Assembly: GCF_045679555.1 (NCBI RefSeq)
Contig: NC_092115.1
Span: 35,658,728-35,722,727, forward strand
Source of the DNA: Salvelinus alpinus
Lineage: Eukaryota; Chordata; Actinopteri; Salmoniformes; Salmonidae
Direction: 5' to 3'
DNA: 64,000 bases
Position 1 is the stretch's first letter; every line of letters begins with the position of its first letter. Positions 47,824 through 64,000 of this stretch are shown here, in pieces. The notes under the pieces are model-generated. The model searched no databases. It saw only the letters and a list, made by a program, of their open reading frames with translations, and had not been told where the DNA came from. A program made the position numbers and the translations under genes.

Positions 47824-49360
47824 GTTTTTGCTAAAAGTATTAGTATATTATTGATCGATTGACTATGACTTTTCAGATCACCCAGTAGTGCTATCTGCAG
47901 GGTTAGCTCCAGGTAAATATTTCAATTCTTCAGCCATTCCTGGATCTGTGACCAAAAACAAGCTAGATATGGACCAAATCAAATGATCTAATGACTATGT
48001 CTCTTCGCAGCAAAATCTGCAGAGCTGGGAAGGTTGAGCATGGCTGTCAATTTTTTGGTCCTTAAATGAAACTGGTATACTTTTTTTTTCTTTTTTCTGA
48101 CGGTTATGGTCTTTAATGAAGGGCCGACAGACAAGTTCCTTACTTTTTCCCCCTTCCACTTCCTCTTCCATTTTTGCTGTAATTTTGCAAGTAGTTGGTT
48201 GTAATTTTGGGTGTGCAGACATTTCCATGTGTTTTTGTTAGCTGCATGCTAACATGATATATGATATAATTTACGAAGATTATACATTTTTAAAAACATT
48301 CTTTAAAATAAATGTTTTTTTTAATCAATTAGTATATTTGAGTTTAACCACAATATTTGTTGTATTATTTTTTTGTATTTTCTGGTCGATTAAATGGAAA
48401 TTGCAAATATACAGGTTGCCTTTGTCGTACTACTCTGACCAAGGTCAGATCAAACGAGTTGATGGCGACTGTGTAAAACAAGTTCACCCAATGCAATTAG
48501 TGAGGACAGGGACGTGTGGCTGACTGGACGTATCTAGCAGTGAGGGGGGATTGTAAGGGCTACAGAAAGATGAAGAGGTGGTTAATTAGGAAAGGGGCTC
48601 TGCTTTGTCAGGGATAATGAATGTTGGCAGCCACTGTAGAGGACAGGAGAGAGAAAGCGCTTTACAGACTTAAAGCTCTCCCCCTCCTTTAATAAATAAA
48701 GTATATGTCCAACAATATCTTGATCATTGTAGATAATAGCTATAAGATGGAAGTGGTGGTTATATAATAAATACATTCACGTGACATCATTAGAGATGAT
48801 ATTAACAGGAACTGAACTCTCAATAAAACCTGTAAAAGCAGGCCAGCCCTCAAGGAGAACTCATCCCCGTTGGACAACCTCTCCCAGTGTGTGTGTGCAC
48901 ACAGTAGGCTCCTGACTCACTCCCCATGATAACTGCCATGAGCTGTTGTTGTCTTCATAATTCTACAAATCCTTGACAGCATTTATTTTATATTCTGCTG
49001 TCTCCTCTTTGTCACGGTTTTTCCATGAATTTGGTCTAAAGAATGTAAGGTATGCTACGCAATTGAAAGTCAAGGACATTCTTTGTAGTAGATGTATGGC
49101 GTGTGACAAGTGTGCCCTCTTGTGGAATTCTAGCACTATGGCGGAAAGTTCCACACAAAGAAAAGAGGCAAAAATTGTATATTTATTTAGCAAATATAAT
49201 AAAATCATATTTCAATTAAAATCATTATGTGAAAGCTTCTCTTACATAATACTATCTTATACAGTACCTTACTACAATTACTACCTTACTACAATACTGA
49301 CATTTCTACAGAGTCTGGAAATAATCTAGTAGCTCTTTCCCTTTCTTCATTTCATACACT
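47824..49360. other. Intergenic, nothing recognised
   Basis: AT-rich sequence. ORFs such as 48254-48523 and 48973-49329 have no domain or splice context. No repeat family recognised. Confidence 0.35.
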
Positions 49361-49367
49361 ACTACTA

Positions 49368-49525
49368 GTCCAGTGTAGCTCAGTTGGTAGAGCATGGTGC
49401 TTGCAACGCCAGGGTTGTGGGTTCGATTCCCATGGGGGACCAGTATGAAAATGTATGCTCTGACTACTGTAAGTAGCTCTGGTTAAGAGTGTGTGCTAAA
49501 TGACTAAAATGTACTGTACTGTCAT
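49368..49525 (+). mobile_element. tRNA-derived SINE with L2-type tail
   Basis: 49368-49441 folds like a tRNA: box A 'tagctcagttggtagagc', box B 'ggttcgattcc' and a short acceptor pairing (gtcc with ggac). It is followed by a non-tRNA body and a tail, 'aagtagctctggttaagagt' then 'gtgctaaatgactaaaatgt'. The tail is the complement of the L2 LINE 3' end at 16925-16975 (HpaI/SmaI-type salmonid SINE style). Lies just beyond the gpt2 3' end. Confidence 0.88.
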
Positions 49526-49539
49526 ACTGGCCTTGACTT

Positions 49540-49897
49540 GTGTGATCATAACACACACCCTCTCTCCCACACAAGTGTGTGCATGGACACACAACTGAGA
49601 TGACAATGAACATCAATTCAATCAAGTTTTATATGTCAGATAAATTTGATGTGTCCCAACATAAAAATAAATCTCCTTGGTGTTCACAACCACTACATTT
49701 GTACATGTACAGTCTGTGAGTCCACCATTTCTTGGAATCTTGTAGGCCTAGGAGTTAAAGTGCATTGTCAAGGTGACCGAAGACAGAGACACTAGTAGAG
49801 TAGGCACTCATTGACAGATGATTTCTGATAGGTTGGCTGGTAGACTGTGTCCTATTCTCTTCTGATTGGGTGAAAGTTAGGGAGTTAAGGAGGATGA
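49540..49897 (-). other. gpt2 3' flank / presumed 3' UTR
   Basis: Sequence downstream of the gpt2 stop at 49898. No clear polyadenylation signal on the minus strand within this stretch; one TTTATT complement occurs near 49193, beyond the SINE. Confidence 0.4.
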
Positions 49898-57009
<7,112 letters not shown>

Positions 57010-57103
57010 CTGCAGGACAGAGAAACAAGACACAAAACAATGAGAGAGGCAGAGAGAGGATGAAACAATTAGGGCAAGGAAGAAAGAGATGGATGAATAC
57101 AAT

Positions 57104-57313
57104 GTGTTCTTGGGAAACACTCTTTTCACGCCACTTCGAATCCCTGTTCTTGGGAAACACTCTTCACGCCACTTCGATACCGAAGTGACTTTTTCATAGA
57201 AGGTTAGGGCAACTTGCGCAGCAGGTTAGGAGACTGAGGTTAAGGTTAGGAAAATGGTTAGGGATAGCAAAAGTGCTCTTTGTATCGAACTGGCGTGAAA
57301 AGAGTGTGTCCCA
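57104..57313. repeat. Hairpin-type short element with a duplicated end
   Basis: The word 'ttcttgggaaacactctttt' and 'cacgccacttcga' occurs twice in direct order (about 57106-57140 and 57148-57178). Its complement 'cgaactggcgtgaaaagagt' and 'cccatgcgttcttgg' closes the element at 57285-57322. A non-autonomous inverted-repeat element with a tandemly copied left end. Confidence 0.7.
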
Positions 57314-57322
57314 TGCGTTCTT

Positions 57323-60140
57323 GGGTCACAGGTGTGTGCAGGGGATAAAGGCAGTCCAATACTTTACTTTATTCTTTATAACCTCATAATTAACAATTTA
57401 TAACTACTTATCTGAGCGTGTCCGTCTAAGTAAGACATGAGTATGAGGTCACTTCCTGCTGGAATATGATGTCACGTCTAAAGGTAACCCGGTACCGGGC
57501 CGAAAAATGAATGGAAGTGAATGGGGCAGTTCCACATCAAAGGTATACAGATAATTCCACATTGAACTTTTATTTTCTTTTCTGAGCTTTCTTACGGTAT
57601 ATCTCTCAGATATTGGACAGACACTTCAAAACATACTTCCTTTATTTTTTACACTGTTTTTCCATGTATGAATCTGTTATTCAATGCGTTTCTATAAGCT
57701 AATAGGCCAAATTCAATATTTCATCAAATATATTTTTTATATATCTTTTTCCTAAAATTCAAAATAAAATAGCTAAATGATCCTTGGTATGACCATCGTA
57801 AAACAATTCCAGATGTTAGTTTAGTAAAAACCCAGACCCTAGCCCTTAGACGTTTAAATAGACAACCCTTAAAGCCAAACAGCTCTTCATAATTTCCTTT
57901 GCCATGTGTTTTTACTTAAACTCTCAAGCACAAATACAAAATCAGGTATAGTCTTTGCCAGGAGAAATTACTTGGCAGCCTGCATTGGTTTAATATGTGC
58001 TTTCCTCATCCCTTGCGTTTAGGTCCTAAAATGTAGGACATCACCGGAGACCTTTTGCCAGGCCGTCCTTGTCCTTAATTGACTTGCCTGGTTAAATAAA
58101 GATTACATTAAATAAAACCATAAGAAAAAGATAAAACACATGAGTGACAGAATTCAATTTGAGCTTTTCCAATGTTAGGGTTTCCAACTGTACACACTTA
58201 CCTACAAACACAAACACATCATGTGCGTCTGTGTGTTTGGGAGCAGAGTGGAGGAAGTCAAAACAAGAATTTGTTCAGCCCAACTACTGTATATTAACAT
58301 ATTAAAGGAGAGAAAATGCTGTCTGGAAAGCAAAAGGAAACACACAGTCCCATGCTGGCTGCTGCCTGGAAGGCTTGTCAAGTGTTATATCAGCTGGTTT
58401 CCAGCTGTAGAAACAGACGATAAGTGTAAAGTAGGTGTCAAATGCGGTGTAAAAAACAGACTGCAAAACAGAACTGGTCATGGAGAATAGGAAAAAATAA
58501 TTAATTTGGGGAGGTTGTCAAGGAATGTCCTTATAAGCAAAGAAAAATGCCACTACTTCTTTCAATATCTGAGAACAATATGTCAAGAGGTTGAAAGTAT
58601 CTCCTTAAGGACAACTGTCCTGGATGGACAACGGAACTAAACTGGCCAAGAACACAGACTCCTCAGTGAGTGTCCAGATGCTTGGTATTTGACAACATGG
58701 ACAGCGATCAGTGGCCACAAGTGGAACTCATTCAAACCCAGTGGGAAGCAAAGCAGCCCTGCTGTTGTTCTACCCACCAGAGACATTTATCCAATCTAAT
58801 TGGGCCAGCTGGACCAGCAATGACCTCAAAGTTCACAACAGAAAATAAACCTCCTACACTCCCATTGGTCACAAGACAGAGGTGTCTCTCAGTTCAGACC
58901 AATCACAAACAGCAGGGGAGTGACACCCACTGAATACAAAGGACCTCCTCCCATTCCATTCATACTGAGAGTAGAGAGGGGTTTACATTTTACTGCAACG
59001 AGATATGTTGCAACAACCAAAAAATCAACATTTCCCAAGTGACGAGAGTACGTTTTATATAAAAAATGTGTACAAAAATAATGACAAAAATCAGTCCCCC
59101 TCTTTTTCTGGGAACTTTAAATGTATTTTTAAGTCTTCTAAGTGCTTCTAATCATGTATTTTATCTCAGGGAGTCTTTTTACATTGTCACATAAAGACCA
59201 CATAGCAGGCCCCTTGTTGAAAAACCTTCACTGATTAGGCCATGTGGCTCTTGTCAGAGTACTGCCTATGGCATGTTCTTCATAAGATGATTGAGACTAG
59301 CCTACAGTTGATTTTGCCCACTCTCTCTCTACCTCCTTACCCAGTTCTCTCGTTTTTCTTTTGCTCTTTCGGCGTGTGTAAGTTTATTTGCGTCTTTTTC
59401 TGTCTCTGGTAAGTAGCATTCTAATTGGTCTGGCAAAACAAATTCAAAGTCTGGCAAAAGAAAGTTACATCAGAATGGCTACTAGTTTACTCTTCAAAAT
59501 TAGCGAAGTAGTAGAGGCAGGACATGAAATGTGATGTCTTTCATTCATTAAAGAAAGTCAGTGTGCCGTGTTACTCAGCAATCCTCCTGCAGTCTCCATG
59601 GAGACCACTGAGGTGGTAGAAGGTATCTCCGTGGGCCTCTAGCCTGGTCCTAGAGCTGTTACTGGGTTGAAGTTGTTTTGCTCACATTCTACTTAGTGTT
59701 TTTTCTCTTCCTGCTAGGCTAAGAGGGGAATTAACTAATGACCACAATTTAAGTCGTATCAGGTTTCAGGAAATGTTCCTGAACTTTATCTGCACCTGAA
59801 ACATTACAGTTCATCTGAGCCCTCAAAATAGGCATGTGTGTTAGTCGGAGAAAATAGAGAGGGGTTGAAAAGGGGATAGAGAGGGAGTGGAGAAAAAGAT
59901 TTTGTGTGAAAGTGGGTGTTCCTTTTTTAAAGCAAGCAAGTGAATGTAGGCTTTGTGCTCTGTTTTCACAAAGAAATCTAACACCCATCAGAGCTCAGTA
60001 TGAAAATCCGGTTAGACTTGGAATAGCCTACAGCTAGTTCACCTGATACAGCACAGATTTACAAGTTTGATGTTTTAGACTTATATTTGGAGGTTCCCCT
60101 AAATAACAAAACAGACTTGTTTTCATATATATATATATAT
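57323..60140. other. Upstream flank or intron of gpt2; one LINE tail
   Basis: Searched for a missing first gpt2 exon without success. At about 58040-58115 there is a LINE/SINE-type 3' tail ('ccggagaccttttgccaggc', 'gacttgcctggttaaataaa'). Other ORFs (58221-58490, 58670-58933, 59749-59988) show no domain. Confidence 0.4.
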
Positions 60141-60149
60141 TTTATACCT

Positions 60150-60295
60150 TTTTTTTACTAGGCAAGTCAGTTAAGAACAAATTCTTATTTACAATGATGG
60201 CCTACCCCGGCCAAACACGGACGACGTTGGGACAATTGTGTGCCGCCCTATGTGACTCCCAATCACGGCCGGATGTGATACAGCCTAGATTTACA
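60150..60295 (-). mobile_element. Truncated SINE (body and tail)
   Basis: Matches the body and tail of the SINE at 51451-51690 ('ctaggcaagtcagttaagaa', 'ccctatgtgactcccaatca') but stops near 60295 before the tRNA-like head. Preceded by a short (ta)n run at 60126-60140. Confidence 0.85.
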
Positions 60296-60585
60296 GGTGC
60301 TCAATATGATATAAGGACGTAATAACTTCTTATTAAACCCCTGTAGACTTCTGAAAGACAAAATCAATCAAATCAAATCCTATTTTATTTGTCACATTCG
60401 CCGAATACAACAGGTGTAGTAGACCTTACCGTGAAATGCTTACTTACAAGCCCTAACCAACAATGCAGTTCAAGAAATAAAGTTTACAAAATATTTACTA
60501 AATAAAATGGAGTAAAAAATAAAATAAAAAGTAACACAATAAAATAACAATAACGAGGCTATATACAGGGGGCACCGGGACCGAG

Positions 60586-62551
60586 TCAATGTTCGGGGGT
60601 ACAGGTTAGTCGAGGAAATTTGTATATATAGTTAGGGGTAAAGTGACTATCCATAGATAATAAAGAAAATGTGGGCCTTCCTCTGACACACTGCCAGGTA
60701 TATAGGTCCTGGATGGCAGGAAGTTTGGCCCCAGTGATGAACTGGGCCTTACACACTACCCTCTGTAGCGCCTTACGGTCGGATGCCGAGCAGTTGCCAT
60801 ACCAGGTGGTGATACAACCGATCAGGTTGATCTCGATGGTGCAGCTGTAGAACTTTTTGAGGATCTGGGGACCCATGCCAAATCTTTTCAGCCTCCAAGG
60901 GGGAAAAGGTGTTGTCGTGCCCTCTTCACGACTGTCTTGGTGTGTTTGGACCATGATAGTTTGTTGGTGATGTGGACACCAAGGAACTTGAAACTCTCAA
61001 CCCGCTCCACTACATTATGTTAATGGGGGCCTGTTCGACCCGCCTTTTCCTGTAGTCCATGATCAGCTGCTTTGTCTTGCTCACATTGAGGGAGAGGTTG
61101 TTGTCCTGGCACCACACTGTCAGTTCTCTGACCTCCTCCCTATAGGCTGTCTCATCGTTGTCGGTGATCAGGCCTACCACTGTTGTGTCGTCAGCAAACT
61201 TAATGATGCAGTTGTAGTCATGCTTGGCCACACAGTCGTGGGTGAACAGGGAGTACAGGAGGGCACTAAGCACGCACCCCTGAGGGGCCCGAGTGTTGAG
61301 GATCAGCATGGCAGATGTGTTGTTGCCTACCCTTACCACCTGGGGGCGGCTCTTCAGGAAGTCTAGGATCCAGTTGCAGAGGGAGGTGTTTAGTCCCAAG
61401 TTCATTAGCTTAGTGATGAGCTTTGTGGGCACTATGGTGTTGAACATTGAGCTGAGGTCGATGAACAGCATTCTCACATAGGTGTTCCTTTTGTCCAGGT
61501 GGGAGTGTGGAGTGCAATTGAGATTGTGTCATCTGTGGATCTGTTGGGGCGGTATTCGAATTAGAGTGGGTCTAGGGTTTCCGAGATGATGGTGTTGATG
61601 TGAGCAAGGACCAGCCTTTCAAAGTACTTCATGGCTAACAATATGAGTGCTATGGGGCGATAGTCATTTAGGGTGGTTACCATCACTTTCTTGGGTACAG
61701 GCACTATTGTGGTCTGCTTAAAGCATGTAGGTATTACAGACTCAGTCAGGGAGAGGTTGAAAATGTCAGTGAAGACACTTGCCAGTTGGTCCGCACATGC
61801 TCTGAGTACATGTCTTAGTAATCCGTCTGGGCCCTGTGGAATGTTGACCTGTTAAGGTCTTTCTCACATCGGCTACGGAGAGTGCGATCACACAGTCATC
61901 CGGAACAGCTGGTGCTCTCATGCATGCTTCAGTGTTGCTTGACTCGAAGCGAGCATAAAAGACATTTAGCTCGTCTGGTAGACTCGCGTCACTGGGTAGC
62001 TCACGGCTGGGTTTCCCTATGTAGTCCATATTAGTTTGCAAGCCCTGCCACATCCGACAACACTTTGCCTGTTTGATGGTTTGTCTGAGGGCATAGCAGG
62101 ATTTCTTATAAGCGTCCGGATCCCGCTCCTTGAAAGTGGCAGCTCTAGCCTTTAGCTCGGTGCAGATGTTGCCTGCAATCCATGGCTTCTGGTTGGGATA
62201 TGTATGTATGGTCACTGTGGGGACAACATTGTCGATGCACTTATTGATGAAGCCGGTGACTGAGGTGGTATACTCCTCAATGACATTGGATGAATCACGG
62301 AACATATTCCAGTCTGTGCTAGCGAAACAGTCCTGTAGCATAGCATCCGCGTCATCTGACCACTTCCGTATTGAGCGAGTCACTGGTACTTCCTGCTGTA
62401 GTTTTTGCTTGTTAGCAGGAATCAGGAGGATAGAATTATGGTCAGATTTGCCAAATGGAGGGCGAGGGAGAGCTTTATATGCGTCTCTGTGTGTGGAGTA
62501 AATGTGGTCTATAGTTTTTTCCCTCTGGTTGCACATGTAACATGCCTGCAT
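60586..62551 (-). pseudogene. LINE linker and reverse transcriptase remnants
   Basis: Three frames: 61766-62551 ('[16 protein letters not shown]', 'NQKPWIAGNI', 'IALSVADVRKTL'); 61010-61477 ('[17 protein letters not shown]' with the first Asp, '[13 protein letters not shown]', '[14 protein letters not shown]' with the catalytic pair, '[13 protein letters not shown]'); and 60586-60954 ('AWRLKRFGMG'-like start, 'CTIEINLIGCITTW'). A conserved Gly in the PQG block is replaced (Arg-Ala-Pro-Gln-Gly). Not functional. Confidence 0.8.
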
Positions 62552-63064
62552 TAAAGTCCCCGGCCACTAGGAGTGCCGCTTCTAGATGAGCATTTTCTTG
62601 TTTGCTTATGGTTTTATACAGCTCGTTGAGTGCGGTCTTAGTACCAGCATCGGTTTGTGGTGGTGAGTAGACAGCTACGAATAATATAGATGAAAACTCT
62701 CTTGGTAAATAGTGTGGTCTACAGCTTATCATGAGGAACTCTACCTCAGGCGAACAATACCTTGAGACTTCTTTAATATTAGAGATTGCGCACCAGCTGT
62801 TATTGAAAAATAAACGCCCCCGCCCCTCATCTTACCAGACGTAGCGGCTCTGTCCTGCCGATGCACGGAAAACCCAGCCAGCTCTATATTATTTTTGTCG
62901 TCGTTCAGCATCGACTCGGTGAAACATAAGATATTACAGTTTTTAATATCCCTTTGGTAGGATAGTCTCGATCGCCGATCATCCAGTTTATTTTCCAGTG
63001 ATTGCACGTTGGCCAATAGAACGGATGGTAGAGGCGGTTTACCTACTTGCCGACAAATTCTCAC
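62475..63064 (-). pseudogene. LINE endonuclease remnant
   Basis: '[19 protein letters not shown]', '[18 protein letters not shown]' (metal-binding Glu kept) at 62741-63064, then after a frameshift near 62740 '[16 protein letters not shown]', '[12 protein letters not shown]' and '[13 protein letters not shown]' at 62475-62732. Confidence 0.82.
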
Positions 63065-63340
63065 AAGGCACCCTTACCTCCGCCCCCTGTATTTCCGTCT
63101 TTTCTTCATGCGAATGACAGGGATTTGGTTCTGGTCTCGGGAAAGCAGTATATCTTTTGCGTCGGACTCATTAAAGAAAAAGTCTTTGTCCAGTTCGAGG
63201 TGAGTAGTCACTGTTCTGATGTCCAGAAGCTCTTTTCGGTCATAAGAGACAGTAGCAGCAACATTATGTACAAACAATGCGAAAAAACTAACAAAATAGC
63301 ACAGTTAGTTAGAAGCCCGTAAAAGGACAGCCATCCTCTA

Positions 63341-64000
63341 AGGCGACATTACCGGTAATAACCAACATTCCCTAACCCAGGTTGGCTCTTGGTTGGCTGG
63401 GGTGTTTGAGGATGACTCTGAACAAATAGTAAAAATCCATGAATCCAAATTGTATTTGGGTAAAGCCCCAGGACCATCTGGTAAAGGTCACCATAGTCAT
63501 TACTATGATAGTCCCTCCACACCCCGCCGTAGCCAAAAAGCGACCCTTTCACCTCTTTCTCACACACAGAGATACACGTTGCTCGTCTTCCTGGAAAGAG
63601 CCACTCGGAGGGTCCGCTTTACACACCTGACTGAACTCAGTAAACTATGCTCTCTGGGTTTCCATGACAACCCTTGAAATGAAGTGAGAGGGGACGGGGA
63701 TGGTGCAGGTAAGGGTTACACTGAGGGCAAGTACATAAAAACCAACTGGAAAATAACATTGACCTAAGAGGACTAAGTCTGACCAAAGTTTGTAACAGTG
63801 TGGACAATATCAATAGATGTAGATTGATCTTGAGAAAAACATCAAATATTGCTTTGTGTGCATGTGTACATTGTTGAAAATTGTACAGTATGATTGTAAA
63901 AATAAATGTCAGTAGGTTACATCAAAATGTCAACAACCTACCTCTTCACTCTTGAGTGGGCTGTTAAATCTAGAAACACCACTCTACTTACTAGCAGCTG
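63341..64000. other. Window end, nothing recognised
   Basis: Sequence beyond the LINE 5' end. A 94-codon frame at 63393-63677 has no recognised domain. The first exon of gpt2 is expected farther on. Confidence 0.35.

Larger units (their letters stand above)
60362..63340 (-). mobile_element. Third copy of the APE-RT LINE, degraded
   Basis: 3' end at 60362 (complement of the ttgatttgattgattt tail, then 'cgtgaaatgcttacttacaa'); 5' end near 63340 ('gaagcccgtaaaaggacagc' on the + strand). No target duplication found. Endonuclease 62475-63064 in two frames; linker and RT 61766-62551, 61010-61477 and 60586-60954. Parts between RT block 1 and the first Asp are lost to stops, and the region after 61000 is shortened. 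Confidence 0.85.

Noticed and set aside
49368-49441. tRNA gene
   Set aside because: Boxes A and B are good, but the acceptor stem is poor and the sequence continues into a SINE body and L2-type tail; it is a SINE head.
63393-63677. Coding exon near the window end
   Set aside because: 94-codon frame without domain, codon bias or splice evidence; probably chance.
57010-64000. First coding exon of gpt2
   Set aside because: Looked for the conserved segment before the GVKKPF exon; nothing convincing, so the gene is called partial.

Overview
The window is vertebrate DNA, almost certainly from a salmonid fish. Evidence: tRNA-derived SINEs of salmonid type, several Tc1-like transposon families including one of the group with internal direct repeats in its ends, repeated copies of the same non-LTR retrotransposons, and two host genes with teleost-type exon structure. 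Most of the 64 kb is transposable elements and tandem repeats; host coding sequence is only about 3 kb.

Host genes. (1) pter (phosphotriesterase-related protein, an amidohydrolase-fold enzyme), + strand, 4534-19620. Five coding exons join in phase into a complete 349-residue protein. (2) A C1q-like 3 (c1ql3) locus, - strand, 21469-23276. It is recognisable but carries frameshifts, a deletion and lost collagen glycines, so I call it a pseudogene. PTER and C1QL3 are also neighbours in human, which supports both identifications. (3) Alanine aminotransferase (gpt2-like), - strand, 49898-57009. Ten coding exons join in phase to 442 residues and the stop; the exon for roughly the first 50 residues was not found and probably lies beyond position 64000.

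Layout. 1-4200: LINE 3' fragments and a 5'-truncated LINE with an open reverse transcriptase frame, inserted in an inverted repeat. 4500-19620: pter, with introns filled by a LINE (5652-9834, target duplication visible, itself hit by two younger insertions), a Tc1-like relic (11275-12084), a deleted Tc1 (13617-14612) and a reverse-strand LINE with an L2 LINE nested in it (15013-19328). 21469-27350: c1ql3 relic, LINE and SINE-like fragments, a (GA)n tract. 27355-30900: a LINE split by a near-intact Tc1 (28055-29687). 32100-36700: a GC-rich block and a macrosatellite of 0.85-1.0 kb units with an embedded palindromic array. 36700-44940: a 231-bp satellite split by an apparently full-length L1 (36894-44241) with both ORFs open, which in turn carries a Tc1 in its 3' end. 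47280-49540: Tc1 fragment and a tRNA-derived SINE. 49898-57009: gpt2, one intron of which holds a SINE inside a Tc1 inside another Tc1. 57010-64000: repeats and a third LINE copy (60362-63340).

I see no prokaryote-type operon, CRISPR array, rRNA gene or virus, and no convincing new biological system. The most noteworthy items are the L1 with two open ORFs and target duplications, the palindromic array and macrosatellite, the dated nesting orders, and the decay of c1ql3 beside an intact pter. Boundaries of elements rest on reading repeats and target duplications by eye; family names for the LINEs are tentative.
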